Of a DNA stretch of 64,000 bases, positions 11,890-23,264 are shown in pieces. Location of the stretch: assembly GCF_024166365.1 (NCBI RefSeq), contig NC_064839.1, forward strand, positions 40,994,378 through 41,058,377, written 5' to 3'. The stretch comes from Elephas maximus indicus. Lineage: Eukaryota > Chordata > Mammalia > Proboscidea > Elephantidae. The notes under the pieces were generated by a model. The model saw only the letters and a program-made list of their open reading frames with translations. It ran no database searches and had not been told where the DNA came from. Every line of letters begins with the position of its first letter. Position 1 is the stretch's first letter. The position numbers and the translations under genes are program-made.

Positions 11890-12114
11890 TCTCAGAGGAC
11901 CAATTTTTATTTATTCTCATTTTTTTTAAGGACAAACTTTTAAAAGTAAAAACGACTGAAACCATGTGAAAGCAAGATACACAGGCAGAACTTCAATGTA
12001 GAAAAAAAGACCTCACTTGCAACCTTGATGAGAAAAACCAGAAACACTTCACAGATGCACAAGAAGCTCACATTGTAAACAGGATTAAGCTGCTATTGAT
12101 TTTCCCTCATAACA
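11890..12114 (-). other. CFDP1: CFDP1 3' UTR
   Basis: The stretch follows the CFDP1 stop codon (12115-12117) on the minus strand and ends shortly after two overlapping AATAAA hexamers. The exact cleavage point is inferred at about 10-25 nt past the signal. It is about 225 nt long and free of recognisable repeats. Confidence 0.75.
11906..11915 (-). terminator. CFDP1: overlapping AATAAA polyadenylation signals of CFDP1
   Basis: Minus-strand aataaataaa gives two AATAAA hexamers (11906-11911 and 11910-11915) about 200 nt after the stop codon. T/G-rich sequence on the minus strand follows. Confidence 0.8.
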
Positions 12115-12205
12115 TCAGGGCTTCATTTTGCTCAGCCTGAGATCTCGTTCAATTTCAAACTGCCTGTGATCCACTCGGTCTAGAAAAGCTTTCCGTTCAA
12201 TGTAC
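12115..12205 (-). CDS. CFDP1: CFDP1 last coding exon (end of BCNT domain)
   Basis: The exon starts with one base completing a split glycine codon and then encodes 29 residues beginning [15 protein letters not shown] and ending LSKMKP, followed by TGA. This is the highly conserved C-terminus of craniofacial development protein 1 (BCNT/CFDP1). The acceptor is a good polypyrimidine stretch ending tttttctag, with a possible branch sequence ctattgac about 25 nt upstream. The phase (one base first) fits the two-base end of the upstream exon at 24456. In the family, the BCNT-C domain is shared with yeast Swc5, a subunit of the complex that deposits H2A.Z, so the protein is a nuclear chromatin factor. 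No stop, frameshift or damaged splice site is seen, so the exon appears functional. Confidence 0.96.
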
Positions 12206-12559
12206 CTAGAAAAAGATGAGAAAGATGTCAATAGAATCCAGTAAGAGAAATTGCCTCCCCTGTACCATCTCCCACCACCCCCATATAATCAGGCCCACTT
12301 GGCCAATGGGGGCCACAGGGTTATAGCAAACGCAACAGATGAACACAGTGGGTGGCCAGAGTGCACACCCCTAACTCTTTCAGGAATATCCAAACTGCTC
12401 ACACTTGATCTATAGGAGGATTTTTCTGGTTCAGATGTGAATGAAAGTAAAATGGAAAGGAGAAGGCAACAACTTATCAAAAGGAAAGGACATGAGAGAC
12501 TTGGTGGCAGGAAAACATTGCAATTTTGTAACAAGACTTTAAGGAAAGAAGAAAGAACA

Positions 12560-13185
12560 TGCTTAGTCAACATGGTTTCAAATCCTAGCCAGTCACGCAT
12601 TAGCCAGGCAACCTGGTCAAGGACATAACATCTCTGGATCTCATTTCCCTCAAAACAGTAAGACAGCAGTGTCCTATTTCCTGGCAGTGGTTGGGTAGTA
12701 CACCAAGAATCAGTGATGTGTGGAGTTGGTGGGGAGAGAAAGCTATTCCTCCTACATATATAGGTCAAAAGGTGAAAAAAAGGACATCTGAAAATGGGAG
12801 AAATACAGTAGTAAAAACTACCCCACAGGGCTGCTGTGAACGTGAAGGAAAGGTAGTCCCCGACTCATAACAGATTCGAGTTACCACGTACTGTACATAT
12901 GACCACCTGTTTGGTTTTTTTTTTGGTATATCTTAACATTAATAATATGGATGTTATCTATGCATTAAAATATATCTGTAAGTTTATATGTAATGTTTTC
13001 AACCCTCAAAGATGAAGATCGGATTTATAAAGATACTGATAATAAAAGGCAATAATAATGAAAACTAAAAAGAAAAAAAAGAGGTATTTGAGTTATGTTA
13101 GAACTGACTTACGATGTCAGGACTGGACCCCCATCATAAGTTGGCGACTACCTATACATAAAGTGCATCTGTTAAAAGTTAAATA
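12560..13185 (+). repeat. MIR-like SINE split by a DNA-transposon fossil
   Basis: The MIR-like left part includes ttcaaatcctagccag, catctctggatctcatttcc and ccacagggctgctgtgaacg up to about 12850. A short tail (ataaagtgcatctgttaaa) follows at about 13156-13185. The block between is bounded by inverted termini. Confidence 0.55.
12851..13153. mobile_element. nonautonomous DNA transposon (MITE-like), terminal inverted repeats
   Basis: The left end aggtagtccccgactcataa and the reverse complement of the right end (aggtagtcgccaacttatga) match at 16 of 20 positions. The interior is A/T-rich and non-coding. A related end sequence is seen at 17354. The family name was not established. Confidence 0.6.
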
Positions 13186-13819
13186 CCTTTAGCTCCTCCC
13201 TTCCCCTCACCCTTCCCTCCTCTCCTTGGAAGATAATTTGGGGCCAGGTTGCTTCTGCTGGATGACAGAAGAGGCCTTTCCCTAAATTCCCCTAAGGAAG
13301 TGAGATCAAATGATTCTGTGCCCACAGTCCACACACAAGGTCCCTTAAAAGGTTGGTGCTCAGCTCCCTGACCAGGGGCCGGGGTCAGTACACAGGGTTT
13401 CCCTCAGTTCCACCCCAACTCCACCAGCAAGATGAGAAGGGAGCACAGTGCTGAGGCGAGAAGCCAGGCTGGCTGCTTAATGAGACACAGCTGCATTTTA
13501 ATGCACCTCGGTGCCATAAAGGGTCCTGTAATTTGCCTGGGGGAGGAGATCTCTGCTGGTAATTATCTACTAAGAGACCAAAATTGCTACTGAAGATGGG
13601 AGATATAATTGAATCTCTGCACTAATTTTTCTTTTGTTGCATGATGGAAAATGTCCATCTGCTGTTACAAGGTCATTCCATGGATGGTTCAGGAACCTGT
13701 GTGCAACTGGACGTCAGGGCCTTGCTCTCCCTCCTCCCCACGGCACCCTATTAAGTCCTGGCTAATCCATATGCTTCCAGCCAAATCTGTTGCCACTAAC
13801 CCTGCACTTTACTACACAC
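13186..13819. other. unique intronic sequence
   Basis: No repeat was recognised. The block at about 13440-13640 (tgcattttaatgcacc, taattatctactaa) has low apparent repeat content and could be a conserved non-coding element. That is a guess from composition only. Confidence 0.35.
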
Positions 13820-14040
13820 TAGGAAGTGTGTAGGTTCTGAGGCCAGGGGCTCTGAGTTTGAATCCCGATTCTGGGCAAAATCATAATATTGCCAAGTCTC
13901 CTGTTTCTTGAAAAAAATAAAGGGGGGGGGATAAGACCCCCCTCCAAAAGCTGCAGTAAACATCAAATGAAACTGTGTCTATGTATAATACCTGGCACAG
14001 TGCAGGTGCTCCATAAATCGTAGCAAATAGTATCACTATT
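13820..14040 (+). repeat. MIR SINE
   Basis: It shows the order typical of MIR: gggctctgagtttgaatccc, then an internal part, then aatacctggcacagtgcagg and ctccataaat. It is interrupted on the right by the LTR at 14041, which inserted in its tail. Confidence 0.75.
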
Positions 14041-14555
14041 TGTCTTGGATTGAGTTGTGTCCCCCCAAAAATATGTGTAAACTTGGCTAGGCCATGATTC
14101 CCAGTATTGTGTGGTTGTCCTCCATTTTGTGCTTGTAATTTTATGTTAAGAGGATTAGGGTGGGGTTGTAATACCACCCTTACTCAGGTCTCCTCCTTGA
14201 TCCAATGTAAAGGGAGTTTCCCTGGGGTATGGCCTGCACCACCTTTTATCTCTTAAGAGATAAAAGGAAAGAGAAGCAAGCAGAGAGTAGGGGACCTCAT
14301 ACCACCAAGGAAGCAGCACTGGAACAGAGCGTGTCCTTTGAACCCGAGGCCTCTGTGCCTCAGTAGCTCCCCAATCAGGGGAAGATTGAGGACAAGGACT
14401 TTCTTCCAGAGCCAACAAAGAGAGAAAGCTTTCCCCTGGAGGTGACACCCTGAATGTGGACTTGTAACCTACTAGACTGTGGAGAATAAATTTCTCTTTG
14501 TGAAAGCCATCCACTTGTGGTATTTCTGTTATAGCAGTACTTGATGACTAAGATA
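14041..14555 (+). mobile_element. MaLR-type solo LTR
   Basis: It starts tgtcttggattgagttgtgt followed by cccccc, contains an AATAAA-type signal (gagaataaatttctc) and the ccacttgtggtatttctg segment near the end, and finishes ctaagata. It is flanked by a perfect 5-bp duplication ctatt at 14036-14040 and 14556-14560. No internal retroviral sequence. It resembles the LTR at 21135-22386. Confidence 0.88.
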
Positions 14556-14574
14556 CTATTGTTTTAGAAGCCAG

Positions 14575-15443
14575 CTTCCATCGGGGCCATTAAGACAGCA
14601 GATGAGCCATCTAAGATGCATCAATTGGTCTCAACCTACCTGAAGCAAAGGAGAATGAAGAACACCAAAGACACAAGGTAATTATGAGCCCAAGAGACAG
14701 AAAGGGTCACATAAACCAGAGACTGCATCAGCCTGAGACCAGAAGAATTAGATGGTGCTCACCTACAATCGATGACTGCTCTGACAGGGAACACAACAGA
14801 GAACCCCTGAGGGAGCAAGAGAACAGTGGGATGCAAACCTCAAATTCTCATAAAAAGACCAGACCTAATGGTCTGACTGAGATTAGAGGGACCCCAGAGG
14901 TCATGGTCCCTAGACCTTCTGTTAGCCCAGGACAGGAACCATTCCCAAAGCCAACTCTTCAGACGGGGATTGGACTGGACTATGGGATAGAAAATGATAC
15001 TGGTGAGGAGTGAGCTGCTTGGATCAAGTAGACACATGAGACTATGTTAGCAGCTCCTGTCTGGAGGGGAGATGAGAGGACAGAGGGGGTCAGAAGCTGG
15101 CTGAATGGACACAAAAATGGAGAGTGGAGAGAAGGAGTGTGCTGTCTCACTGGGGAGAGAGCAACTAGGAGTATATAAAAACCAAACAAACCCACTGCTG
15201 TCGAGTCGATTCTGACTCATAGCGACCCTATAGGACAGAGCAGAACTGCCCCATAGAGTTTCCAAGGAGTGCCTAGTGGATTTGAACTGCCAACCTCTTA
15301 GTTAACAGCCGTAGCACTTAACCACTATACTACAAGGGTTTCCAGGAGTATAGAGCAAGGTGTATATAAATTTTTGTATGATAGACTGACTTGATTTGTT
15401 AACTTTCACTTAAAGCACAATGAAAATTAAAAAAAAAAAAAAA
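14575..15443 (+). mobile_element. L1 3' UTR (afrotherian type), SINE inside
   Basis: From about 14605 the sequence (ccatctaagatgcatcaatt, aggagaatgaagaacacc, gacacaaggtaattatgagc) is closely colinear with the 3' UTR of the L1 at 57.4-58.1 kb read on its sense strand. It ends in a poly(A) run at about 15430-15443. It is 5'-truncated and contains an AfroSINE at 15176-15343. Flanking duplications were not resolved. Confidence 0.9.
15176..15343 (-). repeat. AfroSINE inside the L1 3' UTR
   Basis: Full-length copy: the tail reads gagtcgattctgactcatag on plus, and the head ends ctacaagggtttcc. It is flanked by a perfect 9-bp duplication aggagtata at 15167-15175 and 15344-15352, both halves being L1 sequence. 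Confidence 0.96.
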
Positions 15444-15633
15444 GACAGCAGGTGATCCAAGAGGAGCAGCCAGTCCCCAATAACCTGTGTTATCAGGGAC
15501 TAGTAACCACCACCAGATACTGGATCAGGCGCTAAGCTGCTGTGTCAAAACCATTGCTGAGAAAACAGAACAGGCTGGAAACACAGCTGGGCCTGTTCTT
15601 AGGTTGTATATAAGCCCTCAGGATTAGGACTGA

Positions 15634-15803
15634 CAGGTTTTTATAAAAATACAGGGTGCCCAAAGAAATCTTAATTTCAGATAAATTAATAAATTTTTAG
15701 TATAAGTATGTCCCATGCAGTGTCCTATACTCATACTAAAGAACTACTGTTTATCTGAATTCAAATTTCTCTGGGCATCCTATACTTTATCTGGCAACCC
15801 TCT
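15634..15803. mobile_element. palindromic MITE-like DNA element
   Basis: The sequence is an imperfect palindrome. The left half (cagataaattaataaattt, tagtataagtatgtccc) pairs with the right half (actcatactaaagaactact, gtttatctgaattcaaattt). The ends read caggttttta... and ...tctggcaaccct. Such palindromic elements are common DNA-transposon relics in mammals. Confidence 0.75.
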
Positions 15804-16695
15804 GCAGGTGGAGAGGGGAGATAGTGCCAGGTAGAGCCTCTCCCACACCTGCCTTTGGGATCGTTCAGTTCAACGCTCAGGTGGAATTATGCTTTAAGAT
15901 GTGCACCTCCTGCTTGGACCCACTGTCAAACCTTTTTCTCATTGGCACTATGGCCTAAACCTGCCCATAGACCTCCTCTTCCTAGACCACTGGAGCGCAC
16001 ACTCACTACGGGGACAAGGCCGAGAGGCTGGTGCTGGGTCCTGAGGGCTCCCGGGGGGTAACTGGTCTCCTTACCTTTCACCTGGGCAATTTTATTCTAA
16101 GGAAGCGATTGCTGAAGTAGCAGCATATGGGGGCGGGGATGGCACATACACAGCAGAGGCTCTGAGAGTCAAAAAAGCTCATAGATCTGTCTAATGAACC
16201 TGTGCTTGCCATGGCCAGAGCTCCCCAAATGAGGCACTATGAAGAGGATCTGAAAGCAGCTCAGTGACAGAGCTTAGTTCTCCTCCATTCATCTTTCCAG
16301 GCAGACAGGGCAGCTGTAGACACTGTGGGTCCCTTTTTATACAGAGAAGAAACAAGGGAGACTGCGGTGGGGAAGTACAGACACTTGGCAGAGCAAGTCC
16401 ACTTCCAGTCTATCCTCCTTTTGCACCTCAGCACCGCGTGGGCCCTGGGGGAGGGCACTGCTGGGGGAGTCAGTGTTCTTATGGTAGGGAGTAGGCTTTC
16501 ACTCCCTCTTAGAAGTGCTTAGCAGAAAGAAGGGGTGGACCACAGCACGCGACCACGCTATGCTTTCATGCACCCGTGGGTGCAGGAGACTTTAGGGCAT
16601 GTTTTGGGGCTACCTGCCTGGAAGATAGGGAGGGGGAGGAACGAGGATGGATGTGGCCTTGAGTTTGTGGTTGTCCTTCTTCCTGAATTTCATTT
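15804..16695. other. unique intronic sequence
   Basis: No repeat recognised. Several overlapping ORFs on both strands (about 15855-16522) have no recognisable domain. Confidence 0.4.
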
Positions 16696-16702
16696 AAAGA
16701 AG

Positions 16703-16864
16703 GGCCCAAGCCTGTTGCTGTCACATCAATTCCGACTCATTGCGACCCTATAGGACAAAGTAGAACTGCCCCATAGGGTTTCCAAGGAGAGCCTGGTAGA
16801 CTTGAACTGCCAACCTTTTGGTTTGCAGCCGTAGCTCTTAATCACTACGCCAGCAGGGTTTCCG
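16703..16864 (-). repeat. AfroSINE copy
   Basis: Short-body variant ending agcagggtttcc on plus. The tail reads catcaattccgactcattgc. A 7-bp duplication aaagaag at 16696-16702 and 16865-16871 is likely. Confidence 0.9.
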
Positions 16865-17239
16865 AAAGAAGAGGAAGTGATACTTAAATTAGGATGGCCT
16901 TGCAGGTTCCGGGAAGCTGTGCTAAGTCCAGCTGACCTTGAGACTATCAAGAGCACAAAGGAGGCAGGTGCAGGCTGAGGTTAGGTTTAGGGAAAGCCTC
17001 AGATGGCAGTGAGGACACATGTGCAGAATGCAATTGAATTCTCAAGGGCAACCCAGACTAAGGCCATCATGGCAGGTATGGGGACTTAATTCCCCTCATA
17101 GCCATCTGTAGCTGCTCACAGGATCCTTGTGACGGCCTTGGTTTACTGCCAAGTGCTGACCCTGAACGAAACCTCCACTGGACATGGCCTCCCCCACCTC
17201 AGCCAGAAAAGGTGCTGTGGATGGAGTGGCAGAGAAGAT

Positions 17240-17350
17240 CCAGGCTCCAGCTCAGGCTCTAACATCTGTCAGTGGGATTTTGGGCAAAATACTTTCATGT
17301 GCTTTTTTTTTTTTTTTTCTTCTCTGTAAAATGGGTATAAAAATTACAAA
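17240..17350 (+). repeat. MIR-like fragment
   Basis: gttttgggcaaaatac-like text followed by a T16 expansion and then tctctgtaaaatgggtataa, the typical central MIR order. Confidence 0.5.
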
Positions 17351-17353
17351 ACA

Positions 17354-17640
17354 GGCAGTTCCCAGGTTACGAACAAAATCTGTTCCTAAGTGTGTCTTTA
17401 AGAATTTGTAGTTAAGTTTGAACGGGTGCATTCGGTTCTTATGTTGCCTTATTTTAGTGCAAAAGACTTGACGCCTTTTCAATGATTTAAAAGCTGCACG
17501 TGTAGCAAGTGAAGGTGACTGATGAAGAATGTGTTGCAAGTAGGGGTTGGTTTGATCATTTCAAAGTGAGGGCAAATTTACATAATATTAAAGGGCAAGT
17601 AGGAGTTGTCTGTAACTCAGGGACTTATTGTACCCCTTGG
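17354..17640. mobile_element. DNA-transposon relic with loosely inverted ends
   Basis: The left end (aggcagttcccaggttacga) and the reverse complement of the right end (ccctgagttacagacaactc) are similar and recall the termini of the element at 12851. The match is weak. Confidence 0.4.
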
Positions 17641-19469
17641 ACAACAGATAAAACTCGGTGAGAAGTGGTTTGTAAACAATAAAACCATCAATAGCTGTGA
17701 CAGTGGTTAAGGGTTTCTTGCTTCCCCTTTTTGACTTGACTGTATCGCTACAAAGCCCAGAACCCAGGACAGCTGGAACAAAGATCAAATGCTCCAGAAA
17801 GAGGAAGGGCTTCTTCAGGATGCCACCTCCTCAAAAGTGGCCCAAATGCATGACCTGTTTCAATCAAGTCATCACAACTGGGTTAATCCCAGAGCAGGGC
17901 CACCAGATGACAAGTGCAATGGGAATCACCGCTCTCGCTCCTTTCCTGTCCTGGTGCTTTGCTGGCCCAGGCCCAGCACTCCTGGGGGCCTAGCCTGATT
18001 CTGCTCAGCCCACAGGGAACCCAGAGGGGGGGGATCACCCCTCCCCGTTACCACGGCCTTATGTGGCCCACTTCAGAGGCAGCAGCTCTTCTAGACTGAG
18101 GTTAATAAAATGTGCACCAAGAACCTAAGGGATTTTCTAGTTTTTCCTTTCAAAACCAGGTTAGACACAACAGGCTCTGACATCTTTTTGATCTTCTAAT
18201 CCAAATTACTTTTCTGCCACCAACTTTCCTGAGATCTAGGCCAATAAAGAAGGAGGGAGAAATGAAATGGGGGAGAAGAGGACAAGAGAAGGGTAGAAAA
18301 TGCTACCAGGGATATGTCAGTCCTTGCCGTCCGAGAACCCAAACTGCGAATGGAGAGATGGACACCCACCCAAGAGGTCAGAGGTCTTCAAGGGGGAGGG
18401 GCCTTAGGCGAGGGGACATCCTAAAGGTCCATCACATGGCTACTGTGTGGCTGGATGCCCATGAGAGCCCTGCCAAGAAGGGGCACAACAGTGAGCCACA
18501 GAGAAGTCTGAAGGGGGTGCACACAGCTGAGGATGTTGGGGCCTAGCTATTCAAACAGCCAGCATTCAGATACCTGAGCAGTGATTGCCTGAAGCACAAA
18601 CATGAGCAGAAGAATGGGGTAAACCTACATGGGCAATGGCAGTGCTCTGCAGCAAGAACAAAGGTCTGATCGTGATGGATGTAATGAGATATGTCCTTCA
18701 TGGCTGTGAGAAATGCAATTGAAAGAAGCAATCTGCCCAATACTGCACTGGCCTGCTCACCCCCCTTCCTTCTGGAAGACCACCTAACTTGCAAACATCT
18801 CAAGGGCCAGACTGCAGGCCAGTGATTTTAATTCAGTTTCTTCTCCATTGCCTCCTTCCCGAATCACCTCCTGGCTGGGCTGGTTCTGAAGAGACACTCC
18901 TGGGGGTCATGGAGATAGATTCTTTGGAGAAAGAAAATTATTTTCTCTGGTCCCCCTTCCATGCCTTTCCAAATCACAAAAACACCTGGTTTCCAATCAT
19001 TGAGCTCCATGACCTTCAACTTGATAGGAGAGCAGAAAGCAAGACCCCTCAAGGTTCCAGCCTGTATTTCTCTTAATTTTCTATGCATCGATTCCTTCCC
19101 CGAAGCCTGCTGGCCTCTGCCTTGGCACTGTTAGAAGGCGTGTTGTTGATGAGGAAGCCTCCGGGATTGGGCTGCAGGGCCAGACAGAGAAGCAGTGCAA
19201 AATGCCCCTAGTTGACCTGATGCTGAAATGCAGGCCAGGCCCTGGGAGTCAGGGCTCAGAGAAAAGGCAGCACTCCTCCCCTGCACAGAGGGCCATCTTA
19301 GGTATAGGTATTTTAACCAGCTACGTGACTGAAAATGGTATCTGAGTGGAGACATCATTCTGACAGAAAATGTTAGGCCTTTTTTTTCTGGGCGGTTAAT
19401 TCTAACTACTAGGCCCCCAAACAAAGGCATGGCTGGCTGGTAGCAAGTGGGGTAGACAATGCAATGGTT
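17641..19469. other. unique intronic sequence
   Basis: No repeat or exon recognised in about 1.8 kb. ORFs of up to 98 codons on both strands have no recognised domain. Confidence 0.4.
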
Positions 19470-19560
19470 CATTTGCTGGGCACCTGCTCGGGGCTAGGTG
19501 CTGTTCTAGGTGCTGGTGACAGAGTAGTGAATGAGACCTGCCCAGAAGACTTACCTCAGA
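19470..19560 (+). repeat. ancient interspersed repeat fragment
   Basis: The phrase gggcacctgctcggggctag then gctgttctaggtgctggtga is seen in degenerate form at about 29760 and 52320 too. It belongs to a very common old mammalian repeat, family not assigned. Confidence 0.4.
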
Positions 19561-20625
19561 ACCAAAGATGACACCATGCCTCTACTGATCATAAGTGCAA
19601 GGAAGCAAATGAAACATGTGGTATGACTCAGGAAGGTGGGTTCAGGGGGGTGACATCTGAGCTGAGCCCTAATGACATCAGGAGTCTGTCCTGGAAGGGT
19701 CTGAAGAAGGAGCACTGAGATAGGCAGAGGCTAGGCGCAGTGAGCAGGGGAGAGGTAGGTAAGAGGCAGGCAGGGCCAGCTCAGGGAAGCCAGGGCAAGG
19801 AGCTTAACATTCATTTTAAATGTTACTGAGGACTTCCAGGAGAGAAGAGGCAAGAAATGGTTTATATTTTTAAAATCTCATTTTGGACACTGTATGGAGA
19901 ATGGATTCAAGGAAACAAAAGGAGAAGCAGGGAGTACAGTTTGGAGACGTCTGCAGTCACCGTGGCAAAAGATGGTGGTAGCTTGTACTGGGTGGTGGGA
20001 GTGGGGCTGAAGAAAGATGGATGGATAGAGATGTTTTGTGAAGGAACCGCCAGCTGGACTTGCTGGGTGTGAGTGGAAACAGGAAATCAAGGATGACTCC
20101 TTGGTTTCTCCTTTACCAGTGGGGTGGGTGGTGACAGTGCCCTTTTCCAAGAAATTTGAGGAGGGAATCCATTCATGGACAGAAAGCAGGTATTTGGTTT
20201 TAGATGTTATGTCTGATGTGTGGAATGAACAAATAGCTGAATATGTGAATCTAGTGGAGCTTAGTGTAATGGTCAGGCATGAGATTTTTTTTTTTGAGTC
20301 CTCAGCAGAAAATGGTACCTAAGCCACGGGACTAATAAGCTTTCCTTGGGGAGAGAATGTGAAGAGAATAGGCAGCTGCCCAGGGCCCAGCTCTGGGACT
20401 TGCCATGTTGAAAAACCCAGAGAAGAAGAGAGTCTAGTCAGCTAGACTGGGAAGAGATGCCCCCAAGCTGTACTTGCTATCATTGTGGAAAATATCCCTG
20501 AATGGGTGGCAGGAATGCATCAGGAAGGGATTTAAAAGGAAAGAAGCAACTAGCTTTCCACCAAGGCCCTAGAGTGGTCAGTAATGGCATGTGGGGAAAA
20601 AGAAGTGAGCAGCATACTTTCTTAT

Positions 20626-20872
20626 GTCTTCCTAATATCAGCGAAGGTCACTTTTGTTCCTGGGGTATGCTTCTTGGGATTCTCCACATATCCTTTCTCC
20701 AGGTAATACCTTTGATCTTGTTGGCATCTGTGTAAGAGAATCTGGGGGCCTGACTTGCCTCTGCCCAAACAGACTTTACAGGTTTGGTTCTTGTGCTTCC
20801 CTCCTTTGTAACAGTGTGGTACTGGGCACACTTCTCAACAAAAATCTTCCTGGCCTTCTCGGAATCACCTAT
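20626..20872 (-). pseudogene. CYCS: processed pseudogene of somatic cytochrome c
   Basis: On the minus strand the sequence follows cytochrome c over most of its 105 residues. It opens at 20872 with an ATA in place of the initiator ATG and reads GDSEKARKIFVEKCAQYH. Later blocks correspond to KGGKHK (another frame), SYTDANKIKGITW, and ENPKKHTPGTKVTFADI (another frame). The heme-attachment CxxCH is CAQYH, so the second cysteine is lost. At least three frameshifts are needed. There is no intron where the parent gene has one, which fits retroposition. It lies in the CFDP1 last intron in the same orientation as the gene. Cytochrome c pseudogenes are abundant in mammals. It is not functional. Confidence 0.92.
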
Positions 20873-21134
20873 TTGGAAGTCGGTTCTCTAGCTGTGTCTG
20901 CTAGAAAGGCTTACCCAGCAGCAAATTATCTTGTTCCCTCCTCTAGAATTCTGATCCTGTGATCTAGTGATTCCAAACCCTGGCTGTCCATCAGAATTGC
21001 CCGAGGAGCTATTTACAGATAGAGGTATCTGTGACCCACCTTTCTAGACTCTTGATTCAGCAGATCCACATACGGGTGGACACCGTCACCTGAACTTTAG
21101 AAAATTTCCCCAGGTGATTATCATGCTTAGCCAA

Positions 21135-22386
21135 TGTTAAGGATTGAACTACATCCCCCCAAAATACGCGTTGTCACTCCTAACCTCTATGCCTGTACTC
21201 ATGAGGAACCCGTACATAAACCAAGAGGTAGTCATTCAAACAGAACAAGGGGATACTGTGTGGTTTAAAATCAGAAAAGGTGTGCACCAGGTTATATCCT
21301 TTCACCATGCTTATTCGGTCTGTATACTGAGCAAATAATCCAAGAAGCCGGACTATGTGAAGAATGTGTGAATTGAAGGAAGACTCATAAACAACCTGTG
21401 ATATGTAGATGACACAACCTTGCTTGCTTACTGAAAGTGAAAAGGACTTGATATACTTACTGATGAAGATCAAAGACTAAAGCCTTCAGTATGAATTACA
21501 CCTCAACATAAAGAAACAAAAATCCTCACAACTGGACCAACATGCAACATAATGATAAACAAAGACTGAAGTTGTCAAGGATTTCATCTTACTTGGATCC
21601 ACAATCAATGCTCATGGAAGCAGCAGTCAAGAAATAAAAAATGACATATTACACTGGGCAAATGTGATGCAAAAGACCTCTCTAAAGTGTTAAAAAGCAA
21701 AGATGTAACTTTGGGGACTAAGGTGGGCCTGACTCAAACCATGGTGTTTTCAATCACCTCATATGCATATGAAAGCTGGACAATGTATAAGGAAGACAGA
21801 AGAATTGATGCCTTCGAATTAGAATTATGGTGTTGGCAAAGAATACTGAATATACCCTGGACTGCCAGAAAAACGAACAGATTTGTCTTAGAAGAAGTAC
21901 AGCCAGAATTCCCCTTAGAAACAAGGATGGTGAGGCTTGTCTCACCAACTTTGGACATGTTATCGGGAGGAACCCTGGAGAAGGACAACATGCTTGGTAA
22001 AGTAGAGGGTCAGCAAAAAAGAGGAAAACCCTCAATGAGATGGACTGACACAGTGGTTGCAATGATGGACTCAAACACAGCAAGTATTGTGAGCATGGCA
22101 CAGGGCCGGGCAGTGTTTCGTTCTATTGTACTGTGGTTATGATCCCATTTGGGAATGGGTTGTCTTTGTAATGTTAACGTGACAGGATTAATGTAGGCTG
22201 TATCCTTTGAATCAGGAAGCAGAAACTGAAGAAACAAGGACCTTCCTCCAGAGCCTACAGAGAAAGAAAGCCTTCCCCTTGAGCCGGCATTCTGAATTTG
22301 AACTTCCAGTCTCCTAAACTGTGAGAAAATAGATTTGTTTGTTAAAACCATCCACCTGTGGTATTCTGTTACAGCAGAGTAAGACA
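21135..22386 (+). mobile_element. MaLR-type solo LTR interrupted by an RTE fragment
   Basis: It begins tgttaaggattgaactacat followed by cccccc and ends gttacagcagagtaagaca. It is flanked by a perfect 5-bp duplication gccaa at 21130-21134 and 22387-22391. The LTR halves are 21135 to about 21193 and about 22128-22386 (cccatttgggaatgggttgt, then ccacctgtggtattctg). It is related to the LTR at 14041. Confidence 0.9.
21194..22130 (+). mobile_element. RTE LINE 3' fragment inside the LTR
   Basis: It is colinear with 47757 to about 48710 of the long RTE copy, from the motif-B region (QEVVIQTEQGDTVWFKIRK) through the degraded active-site block (gatatgtagatgacacaacc) to the C-terminal open stretch at 21687-22142 (ACESW-like YAYESW; LEEVQPEF). 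The very 3' terminus is missing. Several stops and frameshifts. The 151-codon ORF is a remnant. Confidence 0.92.
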
Positions 22387-22391
22387 GCCAA

Positions 22392-23264
22392 GGTGAGAAC
22401 CAGAGCTAAAGTCTCTTCCTTGGGCTAGGTATTGGGTTCCTTTAGTCTGCCTGCAGGAGCTAGGAAAGGAGAGTAAGTGGTGATGTGGGGTGGCACTAAA
22501 AACGCAGGTCAGAAGAACAGGAGGCAGAGCACAGAAATAGCCAAATTTACACTGGAAAAACACAATCAGATCTTTGGAATCATCTGGCCAGGGGGGAAGA
22601 AACCTCAGGTGAAGGAGGGAAAAGCAGAGCACGAAAGTTACACTCTATTTGTTGTTCTCTAACCCACTTAGGCTATTTTCCATTGCCTGAAGAGGTCTCC
22701 ACTGGGCAGATGTCCTTTTTAATCTTGTTTTCTCTTCCAGTCTACATTTTATTAACTCTCCCTTATCTTTAACAGCATCACTCCTTACTTTTACAAGACC
22801 TCTATTAACTTGACTAGAGTAAATGTCCAATCCCTACCATCAATACTCACAGAAGCAATAAAGTATAGCACACTGGCAGTTCCTCTGCTGCTCAGATCAT
22901 GGTACAAAAGCAGACAGCTGGAGAAGCTGTGAGTTACTAGAGCTTATTCAAAGAGCGGAAGAGGTTTGGGGCAGAATGTAAGAACAGCCCACTCTTGCAG
23001 AGTCAGAGGTCTTCTCAAGGTAACACTGATTATCCTGCCTGTACTTCTCCCCAGGCCAACCCCAGATGGTGGTGGCACCTCCATCTCTGTCCTGTGGTGT
23101 TCTATCTGACACACTAACCTAGATGTCTGGTAGTTAAACAAGTTCATAAAGTCATTTAAACTTTTTTCTTAATCTGTCGGTCAAACAATCTTGAAGCCTA
23201 GTTTAGAAACTTGATGCCAAAACACATTCCTAACCTATCTTTATTACACTTTAGCTTATTAGTA
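22392..23264. other. unique intronic sequence
   Basis: No repeat or exon was recognised. Confidence 0.35.

Noticed and set aside
12289..12768. 159-codon minus-strand ORF next to the CFDP1 last exon
   Set aside because: It lies in the intron, overlaps a MIR, and does not connect in phase to the exon.
18543..18803. Possible second processed pseudogene
   Set aside because: Translation in all frames shows nothing recognisable.
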